Source of the DNA: Cardinalis cardinalis
Lineage: Eukaryota; Chordata; Aves; Passeriformes; Cardinalidae
Length of the DNA: 64,000 nt
Reading direction: 5' to 3'
NCBI GenBank assembly: GCA_014549065.1
Contig: JACDOX010000008.1
Span: forward strand, 5,196,997-5,260,996
The number at the start of each line of letters is the position of its first letter. Within the stretch, counting starts at the first letter, position 1. The notes under the pieces are model-generated. The model was not told where the DNA came from and did not search any database. It was given only the letters and a program-made list of their open reading frames with translations. The position numbers and the translations under genes are program-made. Of this stretch, positions 13,401 to 25,900 are shown in pieces.

Positions 13401-13914
13401 TTCTTGTTACTTTCTACCTCAACCTCAGTCCCTCCTTTAACAGTAGCTCTGTATCTTCTGAAATTCATAAGATGCATGTCAGTGGGAACATTGTTTGAAT
13501 CCTCAATGTTTTCTCACTGTACTTTGGTGGAAAGATATTAACTCTGTGTGTTAATGTCCTATGCCCATCTGTAGCATTACAGCAGTAAAGCAATGTGTAA
13601 TCAGTAAANCATCAGTGTTCTGTAATTTATGTGATGGCCACTATGTCATTTTTCATTCATGTTAAAACTGAAATACAGTCATATATAGCTTGTAGTTAAT
13701 TGTAGCAACTGCAATATGCAGACCTGGATAGAAAACCAAAGCACTAAGTTTAGCAGAACTTCTGCTTTCAGAATGACTCTAAACAGCTGAGTTTTGACCT
13801 CTGCCATCTGTTACAACTAAAAAGGAAATTGTCTGCCAACCACATTGGTAGCTACTCCAGAAAAGCAAGGGATATGTAGCATATAGATAAGACTACAAGG
13901 TTTCTCATGTGCTT

Positions 13915-13945
<31 letters not shown>

Positions 13946-16900
13946 TATTCAGATTGCCTGTGAATTCTTGGGGAAAGAGGAGGTTCTGGGGATAGTGGAT
14001 AAGATGTCCACATTCAGATGAGCTGGCAACAGTGTCTGAAATTTCATCAGGACACTGGACATCCTCCACAAGATGTGCTTGCATTACAGCATCTCTATTT
14101 ACCTGCAGTGAGGACAATTAAAGGTTTTTGCAGCATGCTCACTTTTACTGTCATCTGTAGCAGTGTTTCCCCTGAGGGTAGAATCTGGGTGGTAGATTTT
14201 GTGATTCTTCTTTTTGAACTTGTAGTGTTTTTCTGCATCTGAATNGGTTTTCATGTCTTAAATTACAAAAATGTGTGTGTTTTTTCTTAGGCACCATACT
14301 TTTGGCCTTCAAACTGCTGGGAACCAGAAAACACAGACTATGGTGAGAGCATGATTGTTGCATTATAGAAAGTTAGTTTGTGATGTAAACAGTTGTCCTT
14401 CAAATAATTACTGTTGGCCACATGCACCCTTCAAGTGCCGAGTTTCCTGTCAGANGGCAGCATCAGAGGCAGATCTGTGCTCATCTCAAATGCGCAAACT
14501 GAAACCCTGCAGTGTCTCGAGCCCCTGGAGCTGTAGCCATTGAGCTTGGTGGGGCCAGGATTTTGCCATCCGTTGCCTTCATTCTCCCATAGCCCTGTTC
14601 ATTTCAGCAGGGTTTGTGGCAAGCAGAATACTGATTCTTGGGACTCTTAAATAATACCAATATTGCTTTTGTGGGAGACTATCCTCTGATCTGTTNCTGA
14701 ATCCGTTATGTGGATCAATAAAATTTACTTCAACCGGGCACTTATCTGACTGATCAATAAACCAGTACATAACTAACAGCAGCCCATAGCTAAAAGTTCT
14801 CTGATGCATGACATCAGACTTATTTTCCCATTTTTTTAAGATTACTAGATGATATGGTAAAAGAGAAGACTGAGCATAGTTTTTGAGTTAATAAAGTGCA
14901 ACATGGTGTTTTAAACATGTGAGTGTCTGCAGACAGGGATAATACATAAAGAAAATATGTCGGAGCTGTTATCTTTAGCTGTCTTCATGTAATATTGCTG
15001 TCTTTTCCAGAACTGTGCTGCTTTCACAGTTAAATGATGAAATTAATTGTTGCATCCTGGTGTGGCTTTGNAAGAGGAAGTGTATCCATGTGTGCAGTCA
15101 TAAAACAGGAGCTTCTGGAAGTCCTTTATCTCATAATCTAAGATTGGTTTAGAACTNCTCCCTGAATAATCAGTTTGAGTTTTTTTTCTTTCCCGTGCAA
15201 TAACAATTCATCATTATGGACTCTGGAAATAATTTGCTGGGGTGAAAAAGTAGCCTGCAATGGTGTATGTCATGTGATAGTTCATTTGCAGTCCTCATCT
15301 GCAGATGAACTAGACTTATATGTTTATCCTAGTGAGGGAATGGTTAAGGAGAAAACATGATGCTGTTTTGTATTTGCAAAAAAGATTTCCAGNTTTTACA
15401 GTCACCCTATATTACTGTGTGAACTGTGTCTCATATGTATTCTTTAAATACCAGAAAAATAATGCGAAGAGGGAGGTTCTGTTTTTTTCCTGAAGTATCA
15501 GATAAATAATTGGTTTTGTCAGTCAGATTATTAGTCAGTTAGTCAGCACTGCAATGGCATTGAGTGGGGCAGTACACACCAAAATAAAACCCTCTATGAG
15601 CTGACCCACAGCTGGACAAGCTTCAGCTGCATTAGCTGAGCCTTGTAGTGACAGATTTTCATCTGTCCCAGAAACCTCTAACATATGCTTATAATCAGAC
15701 TTTGCATATCAGAGGCCTGTACAGATGGAGTCTTCCCAGGAATTAATCCCAAACTAGCAGTAGACTCAAATGAAACTGAAATCCCAGGAGCACTTCATAC
15801 TTTTTTTATTTGCATGTGTCCACTTAGAGGAGAGGAACTAACTTGCTAATGGCAGTTCACTGCCTTGCATGAAAAAACATTGTGAGGCAACTGACTTACT
15901 TCATTTGGTGTCATAAGTGCCTTACAGAAAAAACTGCCCTTGAGATGTGTAAATATAAATGAACTGGTCAGCTCTGGTTACATAATACTGGCTCATTATA
16001 TGAATGTTAAAATTACAGAAACAGCATGGAATAGAATTACATGAGTAGCACTGGTCCTNTATTAAGTTCAGACCTGACTGTATACCCAGAGTATGCTGTG
16101 GACCTTGTGTTTCAGCCTTTAATGGAAATGGGGTGAGCTTAGCAGATCCAGGTGGGGCTTTCCCAGAAGGCAGCCTGGGACTGGTTTGGTGATGTGTGCT
16201 GGGCTCATCTTGACCCTCAGAATTCTAAACCATATCAGTTTCAGCAGCCTCTGCCTATAGCAAAATGTGACAAGACTTCTCTTTACCATTTGAAATGCGT
16301 AAGAATAAGAGGANGGAGCATATTAAAAAAGGCTCAGATCATGCTTTTAAGATCTGGCCCATATTTCTGTTTTCACTTCAATATCCTGATTTATTTTTAT
16401 TTTTTCTTAGCAGAAAAGAAGTGCAGTGATGGTCACTTTGGCATGCATATTCCCAAACTGCTTAGGGAACAGGTTGCTTATACTATATCTTTTACCAGAC
16501 CCAGAAGCAATTGTGCCTTTCGTAGATATCTTGTTAGGTCCTGGCATCTGCTCCCAGCACTTTTAAATGAGATGTCCCAGATGTTTAGGGCCTTTGAGAT
16601 TAGTCATAAGCAATGTCAGCTGGGTGTCCAGCCCTCTCATTCTTTGACTTGTGTTGCTTTCTGATGAAAACAAAGTATCTATAGAATATGTTTTTTCCTT
16701 CTTTTTTTTAGATCTAGTACTAATAATCTGNCTGTAATTGTTTTCCATTCTGTTTCTCCCTTTAGCCATCTATCTTTGCAAACGGACCATGCAGAACAAA
16801 GCCAGGCTGGAGCTGGCGGATTATGAAGCCGTAGGTACACTGCTGCTAGAGTTTAAAGCTGGGGGATGCAGGGATAGCTTTGCTTGCCAACTGAATGCTG

Positions 16901-19900
16901 CCATTTTGTGCTTTGGGGTCAGCCTTTACTGTATCTTTTCCTTAGTTGTCAGTACTNTGTGAAGGCTGATACAAAGACAACATCAGGAACAAGATTGATG
17001 ANTGTCCCTGGCTTTTCTGTGTCCCACATTAAAGCATCTGCTGTATAATGAACCTTCAAGACTGGAGCAAATTTCACAGAAGTTTTGCTTGGTGTCCTGT
17101 TTTCAGTTAGGAAATCCTGGTTTATATAGGGGATTTCAGCACAGGAAAATGATAGATTTTCAGGTGTGCCACTGGGCAGTTAAATTGTTGATGACACATT
17201 TTGTTACAAAAGTTCTCAGATATTGGACTTGGAACATTTTCTATATGCCATATGAAAAATATCACTGAACTTTATTTAGAGTGTGTTTTCTGACCTGGAA
17301 TTACTATCAATAAAAACATCTCAAACTTTGGTGTTGGACTGCAAAGTGGAGAGGAGGGGGAAGATGGAGGCAGGAGGGGCAGGGATGAGTATTTCTTTGA
17401 ATACCAGCAGTGTAGTGCTCTGAGCAGCTAAACTTTTCTTTCTGTCATATTGACTTTCTTATGTTTACTGGCTCAACAGTGTAATAGCAGAATTTTATAC
17501 ATGGAGTTTTTTGCTAGAGGGTTTGTTTACAAAGTTGGACTTACATGGTCATGGTTATTACAATGAAAACATATATATTGCATATATTTTAGAGTGGGAT
17601 TTTTTGGGNTTTTTTTTCCAAGACTGAAGTTTTTCCTTCTTCCTTACCTTCTACATTTTGGAACATTTGTGCNTGTGGAGAGATATGCCATTTGGTCGAG
17701 TGCAGAGCATGCAAAAATTGCCACTTATCTAGTCCACCCTGGAAATGCATTCCGACTTCCCAAGAGTTCTAATCTCAAACAAGCACAAAGGAAGAAATAT
17801 AACAACCTGCATGCACTTACATGTCCTTTTGCTGAGTTTTTTCTTCTGCATGTTGTTGATTTCATTATTAAAACCATTAAAATTGCTCACATCCTACCAA
17901 TTAAGTGTAAGTACTCCAAAGATCCACCATAAAGCCACAAAAGGCTGTTCAGCAGCGCACATACTCCCACACACATGCAGTCAGGCTTTGGCTAAGTACT
18001 TTTGCACATTGTTGCCTACTGAGAGTAGCAATGCTCCAGTGATGGTAAATAATTAGATCTTGGCAGTATCTAATTTTTCTTGTGAATATTGTATTGCAGA
18101 ATTAGAGGTTACTTCTGCATTCAAACTTTGTTCTCTTAATTAGAGACGTTCAGATAAGAGTGGCACCAACTCTTTCTAAGCATTATGGGAGCTGTAGCAG
18201 ATCCAGCAAGGGATGTAAGCTCAGCACAAGTGAGAGAAACAGGTTTGCAGGAGTGAGAAGCAGTACTTTTCATACCTTTGGAGATGCAGCATGAGAATGC
18301 TTCTCCATAGATATCAGCAGTGACCTGGAGCTTCAAGAGAATAGAATTTCATTTTTAGGTTCTGCTTGCAGCNTTTACAGACTGTCCCCTAGCCCACATT
18401 CTTGCTGATTAGAGCAGGAGTCTTGATGATATGATTAAGCTTGTATAGTTGCATTCAGGTTTTTTATAAATGGTCAAACAGAAGCACAATTCAAATATAA
18501 CTTCCATTGGTGATGTTTCATTGGCTTCAGCATATTTACTCCAGAGGGCACATGTNAACATAATTTAAAATAAAAATAATGAAAAAAATACACACAAAAA
18601 TTTGTGTTGCAGATAATTACAAGTTGTTGTTCTTTGTAGACACAGTTAAGGAAATCATCACATTCAGTACAGCTGTAAATAATTTGTTTAACTTTTTTCC
18701 TCCATATATACAGACTGAAGCTGTTACATGGAGTTGGTGGTAAAAGGGCCAAGCTTTATGCCTTTAAACTCCGTTATACAAGAGTTTAAAGTAACTAGTA
18801 GGAAGATTTCTTCTTGAATTGAAATGCATGTGCCTGAAAGAGTTTATTGAAGTAAAGGTGATAAGTATAAAGAGAACAAGAATAGAACTACAAGTGTTTG
18901 TTTTCAATGTAAATTTGAAACAGTTAAACCAGCTGTAATGGAGAAGAGTGTCCTGTTAATTGTCTCGAAGTCCTCCTTTCTTGGGGGGGGTATGGAAATG
19001 TAACTTCAGGGTGCAATTTAAGCCTGAAATTCCAGCCATGTTCTGAGTTTAACCTCAAGCTGTGATGAAGCCACATCCACATCCAAATGTTCAGACCCCT
19101 ACACTCCCTGGAATGGGTCTGGACCAGAGCTGTTACTTCAGGTGTAGAGCAAAACTGCATCTGGAGCCATTCTTTGCAGTAACTGTGTTCATTGTTCAGA
19201 CAAACAAGCTATTTCCTTTTGTGAATCATCCTGGCAATCCCCAGCCTTCAGTACTGTGCAGCTGCATAATGCTCTCAGCAGTGACCAGGACAGAGCAAAG
19301 CAGGGGACCTCAGGCTTTGCACCTTCACAAAAGCCTGAAGAGAAGAGAACAGTGCAGAGGGGAGGGAAAGTGAGGATGAGAGGGAGACGTGCAGCTGGCA
19401 GCCATCTGCTATCAGAAATGAAAGTCATCAGCTTCACAAAGCTTCTCAGTGTTATCTTTTGGGAACAAGTCCATAATTTTTTTTCATACTAGAGCTCAAG
19501 CTGTCTTCATCACACTCCATTACTTATCCCTGGCAGGTCCCTTTGGGTTGCAGCCCAGAAAGATGTATTACAGCCTTGCTTCGCCTGCACTGTTGTTCAC
19601 CTGAAACCAGCACTGACTTCCATGCCTTTAGTTTCTCAGTTAAAAAAAAAAAAAAGAATAAAGTAAATATCCACCATGCTAAATGTACTCTCAAGCAATT
19701 GTTGTAATTACAGGAATTAGTTGTTCTTACTATTGTCATCTTTTGTCAGGAAAACTTAGCAAGACTTCAGAGAGCATTTGCAAGAAAGTGGGAATTCATC
19801 TTCATGCAAGCAGAGGCCCAAGTGAAGTGAGTAATCCTGGAGCACTGAATTGCACCAGTATTTAGAGCTGTGAAGGGAAGGGGATTCTGAACAGATAAAA

Positions 19901-22900
19901 CTTCTTTGTCAAAATCTTTACTGTGACTAAGCTCAGAAGGTGTTGGTGAATTTTAATCACTGGCAGACTAGAAACAGTAGAGAGCCAATTCTGAAGATCT
20001 GTGCCAGAAACTGAAAGATGGGTTTAATTATCTGCACATAGAAGCGCTGGTCTGGGGCTCCTAAGCCTGTATTCACCATGGGACCTTGGGTAATTTGCAA
20101 GCCCATTGTGCTTCTACACTTGTGGAGTATTTTTGTTTTGTATGAATGGAAAGAACAGAATTTTTTCATCTGTCTGTGTTACTCTATGCTTGCAGAGTAT
20201 TTCTGAGTCTAAAAATACTGTCACTTCCATGTGATTAAAAGGGTGGTCTTTACAATAGGTATTTCTTCTCATCTTCCCTTGTGAAAGCAGTGTGAAGCTT
20301 CTTTATATTTTCATTACTGCTGGTAAATGGATATGGTCTAGTGTTTGTGTACTATTGTCTACAAACTAATACCTAAAACTCTGAGTGTCCCATTTTGTGC
20401 ATGCCATTGTCACTTATGAAATGGAAAGGTTGATGAAGATGACACGTGAGAACACCAGTACCAAAATGGTTCCATTGAAAGGAATTTGCACTTCCAGCAT
20501 TAGATGCTAAATAGTTAAGAAATACCACATCTTGAAGGTGTGTCTTGAGGTATATGTCTCTGTCTTTGATTAACCCTTTGGAATTTTGATACATNCTTTG
20601 CTTAATAACACTGCAATTATATACTATTTAAATATATGGTAATTATCTTTTAAACTGCAGGGTAATTAAGGGATTTTTTTCCAACCAGAATAGCAGTGTT
20701 CCATTTGGAAGAGAAAATTAGAACTTAGGATAGCAATTGTACTTTCAGTTACTTAAAGGCTATTGCCAAGATGAAAAAAAAAGTGTAAGTCAAAACAAAA
20801 GTCTGCATTCTATCTAAAACATATAATTATCACCTAAGAAAGAAATGTAAATATCAGACTCATTGTGATCACTGTTGGTTATTCATCTTTTCTTCATTCT
20901 GTTTTCTTTGAGGCATAAGCATGAACTGGCCACTATCAACTTTTTTGCTGGCAAGTTTCAGCTTCTTGGTCCACAGTTCATGTGATGGTTCAGTCTTCAG
21001 GTTTCCAGAAAGGCAGGGATGGAATTCACATTGTAATTCACATTAACTAAAAGTTTAAGTTAACTAGNAAAGGGAGGAAAAAAATCAAAAATACCTGAAG
21101 ACGTTCCTCCTGCTTACCAAGTTTGCTTTGTTTTCCATGTTTTTGTTTGCACACAGGATTCCCATTGCTATACCCACATGGCTTTCAAAAATTGCAGCCA
21201 TAGAGCATCTAGCTGCTTTGGATCTTCATAGTTTAAAATGTGAAATACTGAGTTGTCACTAAGTCTGGAGATAGGAGCTGACAATCTGGGTTGAGCACAA
21301 AGTGTTGATGAAGAGAATTCATGAAGCTTCCAAAGAGTCCCTTCAATTTGTGTGCTGTAAGATTGGAATAGGCTTTGCCTTCCCCCTTGACCAGGTGTGA
21401 AGGACTCACTCAGAAAAGTAGTTTTGGGCTGGGTGTCCTCAGCACAGTACAGCAGCTGCTCTGGCTTTGTGTGGGGACAGAGCTTGTGCCAGAGCTTGTT
21501 TCTCATCTCTGCCTTGCAAGGGGGAGATCAGCTAATGATGCCAAACTGTGGAGAATTTTGCCTTTTTCTGGGGAGGGTGCTCATAAACTTCAGTTTTTCT
21601 CCCCTGATTCCTATCCTCTTGGTACCTTTCTAGCAGAGACTTAGCCAAGGGGCACTGACCCTCAAAAACAAAAACAGATGGGAGAGAACCTGGTGGTCAG
21701 AAATCACAGCTGGCCTGGGTTTTCTTTCCTAACTGCTTTGATTCTCCTAGTGGCAGCCAGTGGGAGCCCAGCACAGGGACANAGAGTTTTACTCAGTTGT
21801 GCTCTGGAAGTGGAGGCATGGAGGCTGTTTCTCCTTCCATGTACTTCTTCCAGTCCCTCTGCAGGTAGATCTTGCAAGCTGGTGCTGACTTTGTGCTCAT
21901 GTGTAAAGCTGATGAGGTTCCAGATGTCACTTGCTCACTGCTGCCGAGAATTGCTTTGAACAACCTCTGGTGGCCTTTGGGCTGTGTGCTTTCAGTGAGT
22001 TGGTTCACTGGCTGCATCAGGGCTGGAATTACAGAGTTCCTGTTGTGCCTGCCCCAGTCATGTCTCTCTGGGGTGGGTGCTGGTTTGTAGGGGCCATTCA
22101 GCAAGCTCACCTTTGGTCACCTGTGCTGTTATCCCTTGCTCTGCCAGATTGGGGGCACAGANGGAGGCAGTGTCTGAGTTGAAAGCTCTAAGGAGAATTG
22201 GCCACAAGGGCTGCCCATTCTGTTGCTGCTGGAAATGTCTGGGATAGATGCTCCTTTGCAATCTGTATTCATTGAGTGGTGCTGCTGGGGCATTTGGGTG
22301 CAATGGGTTCTCCTGATGGGGACCTCAGTTCAGCGTCAGCCAGGAGCCTCACCTGGAGCAAACAGGTCCTGGTGGGTCTCCTGACACAGACAAAACTACA
22401 AACTTTCCCAGCCTGTCAAGTCAGAGTACAGGAACAGGGTACCAGGAAAGGTTTTCCTCACCAGATGAAAAACAGCTGTTAAATTTTCCTACATTAATAG
22501 GAAAATCTTTTTTGACCCATGTTGGAGTAAACATCAGTGTTATTTTGTTCATGGCATGTGCCTTTGCAAGTGCAACATCACTGTACAAAAAAAGTTGATT
22601 TCTGAAATTTTTTGTCTTGGGGTTAAGAACCACAGCTAGGAATTATAGCAAAGACGAAAGCATGACTTGTACATTGACTCATACTCACTTATGCTTTTGT
22701 TTTTAGAATCGACAGGAAAAAGGATAAAACAGAAAGAAAGATTTTGGACAGCCAGGAAAGAGCATTCTGGGATGTGCACAGGCCTGTGGTAAAACTATTT
22801 TTGATTGAAGAGACTTTCCAGGTTTTGACAGGAAAAGTTTTATTACTAGTAAATGCTTTATGCACAAAAACATTGCCCTTACAGTCACCACATTGATTTT

Positions 22901-25900
22901 CCTTGCAGTTCACAATACACCAAGTGTCTGCTAGATTATGTGAGACATTCTGGACTTCTGTACCCATGGAACTGTTGATTTGGAAATATGTGAAAAATAC
23001 AAACTTTGGAAAATTATTTACTGGGCTTATGAAGGAAAAGCAGCTTACCCAGTTTGTCTCAGACTTCCTAGCAAAAGCTCCCCACTGTTAGCTATTTCCT
23101 TTTGGTGCCAAAGTTAGGAGTAAGTGGATTGAATGCTGACATGGCATCCTTGGGTATATGTAGTCTCTTGTTTAGCAAGAGTAACACAAACCTCAAGAAA
23201 GAGTTTTGGACAAGATCTAATAGTATATTTTATAAAGGTAAGATAGGATGAAGATTCTTAACAGAGGAGTAACACAGTTATCATCTCTTTTCAGCCAGGC
23301 TGTGTGAACACCACAGAAATGGACATTAGAAAGTGTCGCCGNATGAAAAACCCACAAAAAGTGAAAAAGGTCAGTTTGAGTTCCTCATTTTGTTTTTTTC
23401 TTGTTTGGAGTTAGTTTGGTTCACTGTTTTTGTTTTCTTTTAATGTAAATCATACTTGACGCCTNCTGTATATGAGACTTACCCAAGAGGAGCAAAAAAA
23501 AAAAAGTGTTTTGATAATACAAGTTATGTTTTGTTCTCCTTGGTGAATTTATTATTTCAGTTTTACCAGCATAGTTGTACTGACTTGATGGATGATGAGT
23601 AGAGCTGAGAAGGGCATTAAGGATCTCTGTGTCCCAAATGTCTGATGGCTCTGCCCTCCCATAAAATGAAAAGGAATTGGCAAAAATACCTAGGTCCCTT
23701 TTTAAGAAGTTATCTGGGCACAGATAATGAGATGTTTACCTGCCTTAATAATTTCAAAGGCTGGATCATTAGTAACTTGGATGTCTTTGACTTCCAGCAA
23801 GCTTGAGCTCTTCTATGTATACGAATTCATAGAATCAATTAGATTGAAGAAAACCAATTAGATTGAAGAAAACCATTAAGATCAGTGACTCAAAACCTTA
23901 ACTTAACCAAGTGCTTCACTAAACTTTGTTCCTATCTTTTAAATAGTTTCAAGAATGACGACTCAACCACTTCTTTGGGCAGCCTTGTTCCAGTGCTTGA
24001 TAACCATTTCAGAGAAGAATTTTTTCCTAATATCTAAGCCTCTCTTGGCACAGCTTCAGGCTGTTTCTTCTTATCACTTGTTATGCTTTTGGANAGAACA
24101 CTGGACTCCTGAACTTCCATAAGTAGTTAAACTGCAGCAGAGCTATTCACATGTCTATTAGAAATTTTACTGAAAAGCAAAAGCACTAAATGAAAGGGCA
24201 AATGGTATTACTTTCAGTGCAGGTGTCTGTCCTGAAAATGAATGGCTACAGGTCAGTCTCCAGGTTTTTGTTTAGAGAAGNTCATGTGACCCATTGACTT
24301 GACCTGGTTAAGCACTTTCTTCAATATGTAGTTTTACATCAAGAAATTAAATCAAGTGAAAGACAGTGGCATAGAATTAGGTTCTAGTATTTTCTTTTAC
24401 TACTTGGCTCACCCCAGTGACAGCTCCCAGTGTTCCTCCTGCAAGTGTTAGTGCACACAGCCTTCAGAGCTCCTAAAAATTATCGTCTGCATTTAAACAT
24501 TTAAAACAAACTCTTCTCTTAACACACCTACANGCCTTCCAAGTGCAGGCATCAGCAAGAATGGTCTGATCTGTAAATTTTGCTTGGGGCTGAATAATTA
24601 CCTGTGTGGATATAAACAGTAGGAAATTACTGGCTTGTTGCCTTACTGCTTTGCATGCTGCACTGTTCCTCATTGTGTAACAGAAAAATACTGTAACCCC
24701 TTTGGTTTGTTCCTTGGTTCCTCACAGTCAGTGTATGGGGTTACAGAGGAGTCTCAGCCCCAAAGCCCCGTACACCTGCCCTCCCAACCGGTGCGCAAAA
24801 CGACAAAAGAGGATTTCCGGAAGCAGGTAAGTAGGTGGCTGTATGGCAACTCTTCTGAGAACTGCTCCCAGAAAAAAAGCCTAGAAAGGTATACTGAGAT
24901 ACCAGCAAAACCAGTTCTATGTTTTACCTGTCCTTGATCCCCACATACTTATCCTTAATTCTCACTTATGTAAAGTATTGTAAGTATTCATTGAGCAGGG
25001 CAGTTGTATGGTGATACGTATTATGAGTGACACTGACCTTTGAAACTACTTTTATTGTCTGTGGACCAGACACAGACAATAAGGCAATAATTCCAGTTCA
25101 CTGAGGATGTCTGAAAAGTGGACAGTGACAAAGGCCAGTGTAGCTGGGCACAGGCTTGGGATGAGTGGTGAGGAAAGGCATTGTTCAGTGCATGACTGTT
25201 AGACTGTACAGTCAGAGCTTTTAGGAAACTAGGAAAAAGTTATTTGGACAATCATGCTGAGGAATGACCAGCCAACTCACACATCCTTGCACTGGCATGA
25301 AGAGCTCTCTCTCAAAATTACTTTGAAGCAATAAGCAGTCCTCACTGAAAGACAAACAGGAATCACTGGATCAGCATTTTACTAATGCATCTTTAAACAA
25401 GTTTCTTAGGCAACCAGTTTTTGGGTGGTCTCCTGAACTAAGCCTGGATGCTACATTTCTTGAGCTTTTTTATCATAGGTTGAAGAACTGGTTCATAGCA
25501 GAATGAAGGTGTGCTGTAAAATGTTACGGGTCTTGTGATACCAGTCAGTAAGAGGAATGGGAGAGCAGAGTGTGTTTGTAAAAAGGAGATCATATTGTAN
25601 CCTGAATAGTCTAGGAACCTTGGCCCCAAATATGTGTCTTTTCTACTTTCAGTTATGTCTCCTGAAGCTTCCCCTAGGGCTTTGCCTTTGGCAAGGGAGC
25701 CTGCTATTGGAAGCAGTTAATAAGCTTCTGATACCTCGGGAAGGGTCCCATTTCCTTCTGAATTACTCTCAAGCTGTTTGGAAAGAGAAATCAATAGTGT
25801 GTTGGGATATTGTCAGTGCATACTGCAGAACTCATAAATTGTTGATGTCCTTGTCATCTCTCTCCTCAGATAACTTTTCTGAACATGCAGATAGAGAGAC

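Larger units (their letters stand above)
23370..24727 (+). other. RGS6: RGS6 intron (1358 bp)
   Basis: Holds a minus-strand CR1 fragment (23827-24105) and an A run near 23498-23509. No other feature seen. Confidence 0.9.

Noticed and set aside
16152..16664. 170-codon plus-strand frame just before exon 4
   Set aside because: Closed by a stop before the exon and lacks similarity; contains an n codon.
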